In this document: in pieces, positions 1 through 17,977 of the stretch
Position numbering within the stretch: the stretch's first letter is position 1
Layout of the letters: each line of letters begins with the position of its first letter
DNA from: Perca fluviatilis
Taxonomy: Eukaryota > Chordata > Actinopteri > Perciformes > Percidae
Reading direction: 5' to 3'
Assembly (NCBI RefSeq): GCF_010015445.1
Contig: NC_053127.1
Location: 12,753,276-12,817,275, forward strand
Length of the DNA stretch: 64,000 nt
Position numbers and translations under genes: made by a program
Notes under the pieces: model-generated
The model's input: the letters and a program-made list of their open reading frames with translations, nothing else
Told to the model about the DNA's origin: nothing
Database searches by the model: none

Positions 1-782
1 TATACATTGTTTGGGGAGCGCGTGTGTGTATAAGCGCACACATTGCGCTGCGCCGGACGCATTTCAAAACATGCCTGCACGAATAAAAGGCCCATTTTAC
101 TCCTAAATAGCAATGCGCTAGTTTGCACGCCCCCGACAACTGAAAAAAAAGCAAATGAACGCTGCAAAAAATATCTACGTTAACCAGTCGTTCTGTCTAA
201 TACTGGGTCGAGTAAGTCGATTAATTAACAAACTGGAGTATAAAGTCGCTTGGTAGAAATGGTCCGTTTTGCTCAGATAGGACGCGTTTTACGTTTTCAC
301 TGCAGCTAAACTTGATTTGCATGCGATAAATCCAAACGTCTGATGAATTGTTTTTTATTTTTTTAGCTTGACGTCAGAATTGTTGGGCTGGATGTTTTCT
401 TGCAGCGGGCCGGCTTAGTGGGTGGGACTCGCTCATTTTGGGGAGGTTAAACGCAGCTGATGGGTGGGTCTCTACGTGGGTTGGAGAGCCGGAGCTTCCT
501 CTCAGTCACAGCGGGCACAAGCTTTTCCCTGCAGCGAGAGAAGGGGAGCAGTCACTGCTGTAGAGGAGGGAAACGGGGCTGTGTGTTTTGTTTTTAAAAT
601 TTTCTTCCTCTAAGTCTCTTCGGGAAAGAACACTTTCGTGGAAGTTCTCCCTGTGTGATTCATCCTCTCATGTCGTGGTGTGTGTCTGGCAGCGGGTGGA
701 TTGTTAGCTGTTGAGGAAAGCTTTGTGCACCCAAGGATTCACCCCGTTTCCCCTTTGTACGCATCCTTCTCTTCAAGGTGGG
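1..782 (+). promoter_or_regulatory. 5' flank and 5' UTR of pitx1
   Basis: This is non-coding sequence upstream of the pitx1 start codon. A perfect palindromic CRE (TGACGTCA) lies at 369-376, and G-rich KLF/Sp-like stretches (gtgggtgggac) follow at about 419-430. No convincing TATA box near a start site was seen. An in-frame stop (TAG) at 705-707 means that the ATG at 783 is the first in-frame ATG of the exon. The transcription start site cannot be placed; somewhere in 450-650 is a guess from the change to a more G-rich, CpG-containing composition. Confidence 0.5.
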
Positions 783-6267
<5,485 letters not shown>

Positions 6268-6995
6268 CGGGCCAAAAGCGCGGCCTAAATGTTACAAATA
6301 TAAATAAATAGATGTGATAAACGGACACGGTGTCAAGAGCTTTCAGGCTACCTGCGGATGAAAAAAATTCAAGACAACTAAACTGGATTAGTTGCAATCA
6401 TTTAAAAAAAAAATTATTAAAAAAAAAGAGGAAAACATGGATTATGCGGGTTATGTTTACCAATGAACTTGCACAGCAATTGAAATGTCCAGTTTTTTTG
6501 GATAAAAAAAAAAGATGAAGACGTGTTAAATTGCTGCATTGTACATATATAAATGTAAATATATACAGGTCTAACATAAAACAGACGATGGGATTTTTTT
6601 TGTGCTTGCTTGCTTTTGAAGACTGGCTGGGGGGGGGGGTCTCGATTTAACAAGGATTTGCAAAAAAAAAATAGTGTCGAGCATATCATGAACTCAATAC
6701 GAGAAAAGAAATTGAACCTATATTGTACATATTTTATACTGCTTATGTGTGCTTTCTATTTACCGTTTATGCAGGGTACCACCGGCCCGTTCAGTGACTT
6801 TATTTTGAAATGTGTTTTGTTTGCTGAAACAGAAAAACCCCGCATGTTTAAACTTGAGTGCAACGTGTTTTGTACGATAATGTAAGACTTTGCAGAAGTT
6901 CATTAGCCTAAGCTGTATACAAAAGTCGATTCAAAGTCCTCATGTGTTTATGGTAACATGTTTGTTTGAATAAACTCCAGGAAAAAGGTTTATTT
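6268..6995 (+). other. pitx1: pitx1 3' UTR with poly(A) signal
   Basis: AT-rich sequence follows the pitx1 stop. A canonical AATAAA lies at 6969-6974, so cleavage is expected at about 6985-7000. An earlier weak AATAAA-like stretch at about 6302 (aaataaatag) is close to the stop and is less likely to be the main site. Small open frames here are chance. Confidence 0.65.
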
Positions 6996-9069
6996 CAAGT
7001 AGCCCATGTTTAAGAAGAGTCTTTGTTTAACGAGACAGGCGCATGTGGGCCAGTTTCCCCCCCATAGGAGCTAAATTAATAACCTAATACCCGCAGCCTA
7101 TCGATCCACTCAGTTTAAAAGGATTCTCAGAAATGGCCTATGAAGATTTTTTTTTTTTTTTTTTTTTTAAGGATCACTGGGACTAGCCAGTAGGTATCTG
7201 GGCTTTAACCACGATACATTCATTATTCTTTTCCTTTTGTTAATTTTGAAGCTTATTCGTGCATTATTGTATTTCCTTTCACTTTATTGCACATCAAATT
7301 ACATTTTCTCTGTGGAGGAAGAAATTTGTTATTACGCATCTTACCAAATTTCCAGACCTTAATATACAACATTTCAAGGAATTTATAGGATCATTGTCTA
7401 AAGCCTTATTTAAGATTATTGGCTATTGTAACTTAGTGAATAATCGCCATATTTTACCGCTCAGTGCAGAATAGTCCTACATGGCCTCTGATGGGTTTTA
7501 TTGTATATACATGTCCAAGTATCGATTTATGATTATTTACTTGATTTCTGCCCTCCTCTAGAATACAGATTAAAGTTGGAGTGCCTCAGGCTGAAATTTG
7601 GCAGGCACCCTCACCTTTCTATGGGCCAAATAACTGACTATCATTTTAAGTAGCGTGGTGTGGCTTGTGTCTCCGCCTCAGATAATATACAACCTGCATA
7701 TCATAATCACAGGATGAATTGGTTTTTGAGCTTCAGAAATGCGAAACTCTAAAATACACACTCGAGTGTCTCGAAATGCGTCAAATACCTGCTATAAAAA
7801 AACTGCATAGGCTAGTATTTCTTATTTGGCGACAATCCCGCGCACGTTTGTCCAAGTGCATACAAAATGAATTCAATCAATACCATATCTGGTTTTCTGA
7901 CACCTGCAGAGATCCCCATATCTATATTACTCACCGTGAGACTGATATTAGCGCGGAGCACAAATGTAGCAGTAATGATTGTGTGCTTTAACTGATAGTG
8001 CTCTGTGGGGGGAGGATGTTAGGATTAGAGGCAACACTTGAATCAACCATCAAATGTGAAACGCGCTTCTAATGACTAATAAAACAGCCTATGACACCTG
8101 AGAACTGATTTAGACCTACACCAGGGTTACAAGTCAACAAACTTATGTAAACCAGTGTCTTTATGCATAATAGTTTTAACTTTAGTCTTTTACACTAATG
8201 ATCTTCTATTATTGCTCTTTAGGCTCGTAAAAGTGAGTTATCTTGACATATAACACTGTGTTTCCTAAAGTATAACCGGTCTTAACTTTTTACTGGAAAC
8301 TGAAGCATGTCTAACAGTCCAAAGTGATTTCATGTTGACCTTCGTGGTGGCTTGTTGCCAACTTCCTTCCTATAGTATTTCTATAATATTCCAGTAATAT
8401 TCAATCTTGACTTGTAGTGCGTCTGTGGTAGATTATGTTAAACTAAATGCCTTTTTGAAACTCCTATAATATTCCTACAGGCCTAATATGTCGCCATACT
8501 GTGTCTGACACTCAAGTCAATTTTCTTTTTTGGTAATTTCTCGTTCCTCCATTATATTGTTTCTTAATTTGTAGTGTCTTTGCTCAAATGCAAGTTTAGG
8601 AATCCTATGGACTATAGGTTAATATTTTACCACAACAATTAGCATGCATTTATCGGCTCTATAATATTTCACTTTAATATGGAGTGAGTCTTCAATAGTT
8701 GGGGAGTTTATTGAACTTGAGGTACTTTTCTGAAAAATGTATCTCCCATAGTGGCGCTATAATATCTATATTATAACCATGGTGTTTCTGATACTCACAA
8801 ATTAGTTTCATGTAATTCGGGGGCTTTGTTGGTGAATTGATGTCCTCTCCTTTAGCTCTAGAATATTTAACCTTAACCTGGATCTGTGGCACTTTAATGT
8901 GAGTTTATGCAGACCTTGGTGCGTGTTGATCTCCAATAGACCATTAAAACTATATATATAGCCCAATATTTTCGAAGTTTTATAGTTGACATTAACTACT
9001 GCTACTGTAGCTGTCACAGGTTTACTGAAGCTCTTTTGTCGTTGAGGTTCACCATTTATAACAAGTCAC
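6996..9069. other. Gene-free intergenic DNA, partly diverged tandem repeat
   Basis: AT-rich DNA downstream of pitx1 without recognisable genes. From about 8240 to 8990, related strings recur (variants of ctcctataatattcc, and of ccatactgtgtctgacactca at about 8495 and 8775). This suggests an old tandem repeat with a unit of about 250-285 bases. The repeat reading is tentative. A 20-base T tract lies at about 7148-7169. Confidence 0.4.
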
Positions 9070-9390
9070 ACCAGTAACGTCACCAGCGCGCGGCTTCAAA
9101 TTCTTTCCTTGGGCGCGCCCGCGTGCACGGAGGGGCAGAGCGTTTACTCAGGGCGGGATTCTCACTGGCTGTACCTGCCAACTACACGTTTTTATTTGGA
9201 AATGTTTGGCGAGACGACAAAGCGCACTCGAGGCTCAGTGATTCGTAACAGAAACAAAGCGCGCATGCTGTCGTTCATAAAGGTTAGATATAATAGGCCT
9301 ACTTGTTTTCAGTTATGAATAAGACCGCGCGGCACCGTGAACGCGCCTGAACCTGGAGGCCAAAGTTCAACACGCCACTTTATAGCCGGT
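9070..9390. promoter_or_regulatory. Orphan CpG-rich block
   Basis: A local island of high GC and many CpGs (gcgcgcgg, ggcgcgcccgcg, gaacgcgcctg) stands in otherwise AT-rich DNA, 2 kb beyond the pitx1 poly(A) site. The short open frame inside it (9109-9318) begins with a non-ATG codon and resembles no family. It could be a distal regulatory CpG island, the promoter of a non-coding RNA, or a remnant exon. No transcript can be assigned. Confidence 0.4.
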
Positions 9391-9622
9391 AAATATTTGA
9401 ACTAGTTTTTATCTGGTAAGGCTTCTCCTATATTATTAGAGATACTGCGAAGGAATAGCCTAGATAAAATGGAATGTGTGCCATGTATGTGTTGAAGGGG
9501 GGAAAAGGGATTGGGGGAAGATTTGCTGCTTTCTTTCTGGACTGCTCCACAAATTAAGGTCACAGTATCAAGATGGGAGGGTTGGAGTCAAACTGGACTC
9601 AAATACAGAATTCATTTCTAAC

Positions 9623-9892
9623 CAGTGGTGGAATGTAACCTAGTAGGATATTTACTCAAGTACTGAACTTAAGTACAAATTTGAGGTAGGCTACATGTAC
9701 TTTACTTGAGTCTTTTCTTTTCATGCCACTTTCTACTTTTACTAAACTACATTCCAGAGAGAAATATTGTACTTTTTACTCCACTACATTATTCTGACAG
9801 CTTTAGTTACTTTACGAATTAAGATTTTTGCACACAAAAACACATTAGTACTTTTACTTAGGTAAAGGATTTGAATACTTCTTCCACCACTG
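9623..9892. mobile_element. hAT-type MITE, CAGTGGTGGAA termini
   Basis: A 270-base element starting CAGTGGTGGAA and ending TTCCACCACTG, with the fish-typical interior rich in acttaagtac / tttactt. Terminal inverted repeats of 11 bases beginning CAG fit the hAT superfamily. It has no coding capacity. No clean 8-base target duplication is visible (tttctaac versus ccaacaat), so the copy is old or its flanks have changed. Confidence 0.8.
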
Positions 9893-10895
9893 CCAACAAT
9901 CACTGCAAATTAAAATTAAGACCGATTGAAGAAGAAATTATGCTGGACATTAAAATGTTGTCAGACCTTTTGTGATTAGTCTTAGAACAAAAGAACACAG
10001 ACTTTGGTTATTAAACACATCAAATTTAATTTTGTTTTTATTTTGAAAATGTAAATTAAAATACTGGCTTTCCATGAGGCCCTTATTAACTGCTCCTCCT
10101 GGCCTCATCGGTGTACTGAAGGAAGTGTGAATCACCAGCCGGGTAAAGCAGGCTAACGCCTGGTCCACTGGGGCCCAACAGCATACCTTTTGCCCTGGGG
10201 GCCCCTAAGAGGTCAATACGGCCATGGGTGAGCTTACCGTGCGTTCATGGACATCGGAAAAACGTTTTTCCCAGTGAAAACGTCACCATTCACGCAACGT
10301 CCTGTGGGAATCAGAGGTGGGAAACTCGGGCTGGATTTTGATAACCGAGTTTCCCAGTTGGTGACGCGTTGTTGACAACTGACGTTTGATGTAGGCGACT
10401 TTGGTTCACTGAACATATTTCAATGATAATAAACTGTTTATTGTGGACAAATGCCTCTGCCAATAAACATACACAGACATGTTTAAAAGTATTCATAAAT
10501 GGGCCTATGTATAAAAAAAATCAACACATTATCCGTGTCTTTTCCCGTTCGTTGTCCTGCAGATAACACAAACAAACACCTGGCGATGTGCTGTTTGGAT
10601 GCTTGCATAAGAAAACAGAAAATCTTTTGTTATTGTGGCCTCCATGTTTTTACACACCTGATGCTCTAGGCTACGGCCAACCGTTGGTGGCAGTCGTGCA
10701 AAAAGTTGTTATGCCAAACTCCAATATAACAGAAGAAGAACACGCATCCCGACCACGTGAACGCTACCAGTCGGAAAAACAACGTAACCAGGGGGGCTGT
10801 GCCTGTTATTCCGAGGTGGCATGAACGCAGCATTAGACTGTAATGGGCTATGTTAAAGATCAGTAACCAAGAGTCAAAATGTATTTGCAGGTACA
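9893..10895. repeat. Relics of interspersed repeats
   Basis: About 10100-10225 carries a GGGGCCC-rich repeat fragment (tggggccc, gggggcccc). About 10236-10850 looks like a second element bounded by cgtgcgttcatg and catgaacgcagc, which form a short imperfect inverted repeat. No intact gene was seen. Family names cannot be assigned without a repeat library. Confidence 0.4.
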
Positions 10896-10899
10896 CTTG

Positions 10900-11110
10900 A
10901 AGTGCTCATATTATGCTTTTTGGCTTTTTTCCTTTCCTTTATTGTGATATCTTTTTTGTGCATGTTAAAGGTTTACAAAGTGAAAAAGCCCAAAGTCCAC
11001 CCCAAAGGGACTTACCATCTCCATCAGAAAACTGTTCACAAACTGCTCCAAACAGCGCTGTTGTAGTAAATACAATTATGAACCTGAAAATGAGCATAAT
11101 ATGAGCACTT
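10900..11110. mobile_element. MITE with AAGTGCTCATATTATGC termini
   Basis: The left end AAGTGCTCATATTATGC is matched by its exact reverse complement at the right end (GCATAATATGAGCACTT). This gives 17-base terminal inverted repeats around a 211-base non-coding element. The same ends are common in teleost genomes. Confidence 0.8.
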
Positions 11111-12645
11111 TAATGGTTGCATAAAAGAGGCAGCTCCCACCCTCCCTTTTGGAAATGTCTTCATTAGGATGACCCTGACTATGACAATGATGAATTCCAT
11201 CAAAGTGTTTGTTAGGCACAAATACCACGACATAAAAACAGAAACTTGATGCTTTGATTATTTGAAAGTCACTACACTTCTGTAGCTCACATCTGAATCT
11301 ACAACCCCACCCATCTGGTGTACCCTAATAAACAAAACAAGCACTGCTAAACCAAGGCCTTACGTCAGCTATGACTAGAATGCTGCTCAGCTTCTGTTAG
11401 TTTTCTGCTGCCAGCTCCCTGCAGCAGCTCATCTGATCCTGAAACCTGCACTACAGCTGCTGTGTCCTATAAACACACCAAGTCCCTGTTTAGATGCAAA
11501 CCTGTAGTTTATTCAGAATCACCTGGACTCCATAATAAAAGAAAACCGACCCTTTAATCAAACAATAGTAGCAGGGGTTTATTAGGACAGCACCAGACTG
11601 ACATTTATCTCTCTGCATGTAATGGCAGCTGCTGCACTAGCAGCCCACACAAATCAGGAGTATGTACTTTACAGTACTGACCATTTCAAGTATACCATTT
11701 GGTTTTGAGCATTATGAATGAGTTTCCAGTCACATTCATTCATGTTCATACAGTATGAAAAAATTAAATTAAAACAACCTAAAACCATTGAGATGCAGTG
11801 CAGACCTTCCAATTAAATCAGCTTATTTATAGACAGATACAAATTTATATAGACCATATTTTGAGTGTGCTTCAAGTCTTTGAAGGTTGGTTTTGATACC
11901 ACACCAAAAGCAATGAAAAGTAATAGCTGCTTGGAATTGAGAAAACATGACTGAGCGATGTAAAATGTGTTGCTAAACTTGCTGTATGGTCCTTTACATC
12001 TGCACAATCTAGTCTTGGAAGACAAAACCCATCTCCTTTTCAATTACGGGGAGGTTTTTCAATAGTCAATCTTGCAAAAAAACAAAAAACAACTTTACAA
12101 GAAAGTGAACCAACAGGCTGAATTGCTGCTCGTGTTTGAATTGCTGCTCGTGTTTGATTGCTTTTGGATTAATGTTGCCATGAAACTCCTCACAAACCGT
12201 TGCTCAAGATGTTGCTTGTTTTGCTTGGTTCCAACGGTTATCGTAGATCCCTTTTCAGTTTTCACTACTTTCTGCGTTGTGCGTGCCATTATGTTGGTGC
12301 AGCTTAGCCAAATTGTAATGGGTTATAAACTTGTGGCAACTGCTACAGGTGAGTGACAAGACCAACCCTGACTTAAGTGTTGAAATGCAAGCCCCATACC
12401 ATACATTTTTACTGAAATAAGTGCCAATATATAAAGTTGTATTGTGTACAATGTCATGCTAAAGAAAACATTTTGCATTATAAACAGAGGGAAAGCGAAG
12501 TAAGCTGCAGCTGGACATTTACCGGTTCCAAGAATTGGACTTGATCACTATAGGGTCAAATGTACACTTTAATGTATGTATGTATCCATACATTTGTTTA
12601 CTTTTGTCTGGGGTTATTTTTCATATTTTTGGGCTAGGCCAGTTA
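11111..12645. other. Gene-free intergenic DNA
   Basis: AT-rich sequence without recognisable genes. An 18-base unit (gaattgctgctcgtgttt) is duplicated in tandem at about 12120-12156. Open frames here are short and resemble nothing. Confidence 0.5.
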
Positions 12646-12649
12646 ATTT

Positions 12650-12850
12650 CAATCTTAATGCTACAGCCCACAACAGTTTGGAGAGGAGCTTCTCCTGTTT
12701 CAACATGATACCCCCATGCACTAAGCCAGGTCCATAAAGAAATTATTTTCCTAGTTTGGTGTGGTGGAAGAACTTCAAGCCAAGTTCCAAAATCTTGTGG
12801 AAAGTCTTCGCAGAGGAGTAGAGACTATTGCAGCAATACATTAACCGTGG
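12650..12850 (+). pseudogene. Tc1-like transposase relic (+ strand)
   Basis: Conceptual translation gives recognisable pieces of a Tc1-family DDE transposase: LLFQHDTPMH, then RSIKK..F..FGVVEELQAKFQNLVESL and ETIAAIH. The central catalytic stretch (WPAQSPDLNPIEHLW in relatives) is missing between them, and there are in-frame stops. It is a dead internal deletion copy. Confidence 0.7.
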
Positions 12851-12859
12851 GTTTGTATA

Positions 12860-14760
12860 CGATGTCGATTTCACACTAGAAAAGCCATCAGATGAAGTGT
12901 ATTACTTACCAATCTGTATGCACATGCATTGCAATTAAAGTGATACCATTTTACTTACCAGACTATTCTGGCTGTGAAATGAGTGACGTGACATAAAACA
13001 ACCATTTTCTTGAGGGTAAAAAATTAAGTTGCCAGTGAAGGTTGTAATGTTCAATTTTAGTTGAAACCGTTTTAGAGAGGTGTTGATACAATGCTGTTGA
13101 ATTGCATTGTGTTATACTGAGAGACCTTAAGTCATCTTGTAAAAAGCTTTTACATACAATGTGCTGCAAAAGATGATTATTATTCCCGTTTAGCAGAACT
13201 TACCATTTCCACACTCTGGGCCTGTGATGAGTGACATGTGCTTAATGTCTGCTGGACATTCTCAGTCAACCTCAAACCTCTTGAGTTTTGTATTCCATAC
13301 TGTGAACATAAATGCATTTGTTTTTATCTTTGATTTCTGTATTTGTAACTAGAAGTCACAACTAGGTGACTGTGACGTGACTGTACACTGAAATGATTGT
13401 AGCCCTAAAAATTGTGTTGCGTCTCATATGCAGACAATATCGCACCAAGCTCCATTTAAGAATCTAACAATGGTGTTAACTGGTGGTAACAGTGGCCAAT
13501 TTTATTGGCAGACATCCGCACAAGACTTCAAGCTTTCATAAAATGAAGGGGTCATTTTTTCAATTCAGCATTAATTAAATCCATAAAGTATTTCTTATTT
13601 CACGGAAATCTCTACGTATGTTATGATGCTCTAAGACAAAACAAAACTGAGCACATGAGGGATAAGAAAGCCTAATTTGTTGGGTGTTGAGGGCAAAACA
13701 GTCTCACCCTCATATTTCCCTTTTTATTTACAGTATATTTCAGCATCATTATCACATGGTAAGCAAAAGTTGTGCCGGTATTAATCTTGCTGAAGTAAGT
13801 ATTTTGACACAATAGTACAAATGACAAAAAAAGAAAAGAAACCACAACATGACATACCAGCAAACCTACCAATTAAAATAAATAAATAAATTGATTAGCA
13901 TGTTGTCTAGTGCTATGCTAATAGCTAAAAGCACATTTGTACTTTTATTGCAGACAAGGAGGGTTTGTGTGACATAGGAGGATTTATGAGTCTGCAGTTC
14001 TCTAGCCATGGAAATAGTGCTACACAAAGTATGAAACAAACCACCAGTTGGGCCAGTAGCGCAGGCATGTTTGCTGTAAATGTTTGTAGTAAGCTAAGTA
14101 CTGCTAGCATACTTGCAATGGCAAGGCACTGTCTTACCTTTGTTACTGGTCTTCTTTCTGGTCCTTAGGCAAAAGGATCTGAGAAGAAACTCATGTTGAT
14201 TTATACTTCCTGGTTCTACCATGTTTTAAAAAAGGAGGGGGCTCGTCTGTTTTTAATTAAATGTGTTTTTCTAAAACTGGTAGTTACACATACTGTCGTT
14301 TGGCAATGTAATTTCTTGGTGAAATGTGAACATAAATATTAAATATCCATGTGGCTAACTTGTCTTGTCACCCATCTATATGGGTGTGTTTATGGTGAGC
14401 TCCCCTACTAGTGGTGTGATCCACTCCAATTAGGTAGTTTAGGGTATATAATGGGTGGTTGTGTAAGGTGTGCCACTCTCCAGTCCAGTGGGTGGTGATA
14501 ATGCATCTAAAAACTGGTTTGCCAACTGTCAATAAAACCTGAAGAATAAGCATTAACAAACGAGTACCTCTATTAATAATATTTATGAAATCTTGTTTCC
14601 ACAATAGTTAATCAAGGGAAACATCACATTCATATTAAAAAAATGAAATGTTAATATCAATATTCAACTCTATCAATCCAAATAGAGTTGGCATGATTAG
14701 AAGTAGGGAAACAAATGAGAAAGAGCAGGTAACAATAAGCAGACTCACTCTCTCTCTCAC

Positions 14761-14796
<36 letters not shown>

Positions 14797-16020
14797 ACTC
14801 CCCCTGATATCTATATCTTATTCCTCTGTACCATAGACCGCTGCACTGGGTGACATGTTCCTTCAATACCATGAATAAAAGGGCCTGCTTCAGCAGGAAC
14901 CTTGGGGAGCTACAGGCAGAGTAGGGAAGTCGGAAAGTGTTTAGAGATGGTTTATCACGTTGGTTTTGATCTTTCCATGGAACTTGTTGACAATAAGAGA
15001 AATATAGAAAATTAAAGTATGAAATATCAAAGTAGGCATAGTTTACTTTTTTTTTTTAAGTTAGCATGTGGACTTCATTCCTACAGCATGACAGAAAAGT
15101 ATTTAAAATGATCTGTGAAACCCTAACAAAAAGTTGAACAAACACCAACACTCAAAATCTTCCAGGATAGGAACGGACCTGTTGCTGCTTATTTTACTTC
15201 CTTCCTCCTCCAGTATTTCATTGCATTTTGTCCATTAACAATATAACCTAAATCTGATGAGCTGTATATATCCATGTTGAGTATGCACCTAAAGTTAAAT
15301 ATGTTATCTTTATGAATATATTTTAACTTAATTACCCAAAAGCCAACCTGATGGTTCTAGTAATTGCCATAACAAGCCAACATTTATGCTGTGCTGCAAA
15401 GAAAGATTTATGGAGCTGAAGGTTTATTCCAAAATACTTGATCACATAGTCAAAAGAGTATTTGGACAATAACTGCATGCTGTTGCAAGCCAAAGTACAA
15501 CAGCATGAATTACTATAATTATATGTGTCCTGAGAAAATGATGTAATTACCACCAAGACTCTGTCCCAGTACCGCAGTAATTCTGACAAAGCTGACACAT
15601 GACATGTCATTTTGGGATTATTGACCGTGCTGAGTCGAACTGCAATGACTTCACAGCCAAGGTTTTTTTGTGTGTGTGTGTGTGTGCTTAAAACACACTA
15701 AAGAGAGCTGTGGGTGGCTGAGTAAAGAATGAAGCCTACTGTATGAAGGATCTGGTTCAAAATACTTTATTTTAAAGGCAGACAATTATCTGACTTCTTA
15801 ACTCATCAAAACATCTTAACAGCATTGGTGCGCACAGTTAGCCCACTGTACCTTCATGGGCATGGACAATAAATAAAAATCCTGAATTTAACTATTGCTC
15901 TCTTTTAAACACCAACTTGACAAAATTAATTCTGGGATATGTAGGAAATCACTACTGCAAACTGGGAATGACAGAAAGTGACTATACAAAAAAAAAGTAA
16001 TACAACAACTTATGGAATGC
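12860..16020. other. Gene-free intergenic DNA with minor repeats
   Basis: No genes were recognised. About 14440-14545 resembles a common fish interspersed repeat (cagtccagtgggtggtgataatgc ... gtttgccaactg, ending aaaacctgaagaa). A (TC)n tract lies at 14748-14797 and a (GT)9 tract at 15669-15686. Confidence 0.45.
14748..14797. repeat. (TC)n microsatellite
   Basis: About 50 bases of TC repeat with a few interruptions (tcac, tcgc). Confidence 0.95.
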
Positions 16021-16021
16021 A

Positions 16022-16440
16022 TTGTACATGGTCAAAGGTATGTGGACACGAGAAAAACACATCCATATGTGATGGTGAACATCACAACTTCAAAACGATG
16101 AGCATTAATATGCCGTTATAAAAGCCTCCATTCAACTGGGATTTTGGAACATGGCTGTAGGGATTTGCTTTCAGCATTATTGAAGTTAGCCAATGATGTT
16201 GGCCAACAGTTCTTCCCAAAGGTGTTGGATGGGGTTGAGGTCAGGGCTCTGTGCAGGCCAGTTAAGGTCATCCAACACAACATATTTCTTTATAAATCAT
16301 GGTTTGTGCACAGGGACATTGTCATGTATAAACAGGAAAGGGCCTCCCCCGAACTGTTACCACAAAGTTGGAAGCACAATATTGTCTAAAATATTATTGT
16401 GTCCTGTAACATTAAGAAAAACAGCACCATCATCAGGTCC
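16022..16440 (-). pseudogene. Tc1-like element relic, antisense
   Basis: Read on the minus strand it gives PAQSPDLNPIQHLWEEL, the Tc1 transposase C-terminal signature, then IPTAMFQN in another frame. The + strand left edge (ggtcaaaggtatgtggacac) matches the terminal inverted repeat known from this fish Tc1 family. Frameshifts, stops and loss of the N-terminal half make it inactive. Its interrupted end sits just left of the GGGCCC-ended element at 16507. Confidence 0.75.
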
Positions 16441-16506
16441 GGTTTACATTTTGACTAATACAAATTGCAAAACTAATGACATTCCCATAGGCCTCAGATG
16501 TACCTT

Positions 16507-17594
16507 GGGCCCTATCTTGCACCCAGCGCAATTGCCTTTGTACACCGACATTCCTATTTTGCACCCGACGCACAGTGGCTTTTCCCTCCACAGACGCACG
16601 TTGGTAAATTAGGGAATGTATTTGCGCTCCTGGGGGCGGTTCAGCGAAAAGAGGAGGCGTGTTCAGGCGCAAACGTTCTTTGGTGCTATTTTGCAGTTTC
16701 AGAAAACAATTCCGCCACTGACCAGGAAAAACCTGGTCTAAAGTCAGTGGCGCGTTATTCAGATGCTATTTTTAGGGGCGCATGCTTGGCCATAATGTAG
16801 CGCGTGCACAATGCGCATATACTTCTCTCATCTACAGCAGTTCCCATTTTTGAAAACCATACATAATTACAAAGAAAAATATTACTGAAAATGCGCTTCA
16901 GGTGTTTGGATAGGTCAGGAGGCACTTTACAGTACAGTCCTCAAAAAGTCGCAGCATTCTTTGTGGCTTGTTGAGTTTTACACAACATTTCCATGAATCA
17001 TGGATGTGTTGATGACATAAATGAGGAAATATTAGAGGACTTATTAAGGAGACGTGATGTTGAACTATGGCGGGATTGGACACTCTGGCGGAATCTGGTC
17101 CGGGAGTGGCAATTCGCGATGCGCTCCTGGTGGAGCAGGTGGACGGAGATGGGGTGGGGGGAGGAGGAAGGGGCACAACAGGTGCAGGTGGTGCGCTTGG
17201 AGGCCCACACTCCATGGCTGCAGCAATCCTCTCCAGACTTGAGGAGACGCGCCCGAGAGGCCGCAGCAACATCGACGGGCATTTATTACTTTGCCGCATC
17301 CCGGACAGCTCCCGCTGGCGTGTGCGCCAGGCAAATCCGCCGTCATAATAGCAATCCGCCATGGAACAAGCGCGCCTGCTCTTAAAGGGAATGTGAGATG
17401 ACGCTCTGATTGGTTATTTTCACGTTACGTCCAAACCACACCCAGCTACTTCAGACCAACCAATTTAAGATTTGCGTCGGGCGCAAGACTCATTTATCCC
17501 GCCGGTATAATAGCAACAGCGCCCGAGATCCGCCCACAAAGCTACTTGCGTTTTGCGTTTCATACTTGCGTTTCACAACGTTAAAATAGGGCCC
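16507..17594. mobile_element. 1.09-kb DNA transposon with GGGCCCTAT termini
   Basis: The left end is GGGCCCTATCTTGCACCC; the right end, read on the minus strand, is GGGCCCTATTTTAACG. The interior is unusually GC- and CpG-rich for the neighbourhood and contains stretches like gcgcaaacg. It holds overlapping open frames (for example 16993-17385 +, about 130 residues, and 16898-17362 -). None shows a DDE transposase or other motif that I can name. Target duplication is unclear. It looks like a PIF/Harbinger-type non-autonomous element, but the superfamily is uncertain. Confidence 0.6.
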
Positions 17595-17977
17595 TTTGTG
17601 TTTATTGATAATTGGCAAATATTAGGATGGGATTATTGAGATTATGAACATGTTAACCGTGATATCGTTCTAATGTTAGCATTTACCTCAAAGTACTGTT
17701 GTGCCTAAGAACAACATCAGAGAGCCGCGTGGCTGTAGACATTTTTCCTTGTTAACAATGTGCATACACTTACATATTTAGATTGGTTCTTTGGTAAAAA
17801 ACAACAACAAATTGACTCAATTTGACAGTATTAGACAGCCATATTACACATTGTTGCTTTCCAGTAAAAACCATGTATTTCCAACAAAATCATTTTTTTT
17901 AGATAAACTGAAGAATTAAACATCCGTGTATGGGCTGAGGAAGTTCTCCTACTTCTCATGTTAGATAAACCCTTTAA

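Noticed and set aside
711..782. Upstream start of pitx1 at 711
   Set aside because: The codon is TTG and the 24 residues do not resemble Pitx N-termini; a stop lies directly before it.
16898..17385. Possible protein-coding gene
   Set aside because: It lies wholly within the GGGCCC-ended transposon and has no recognisable domain; kept only as part of that element.
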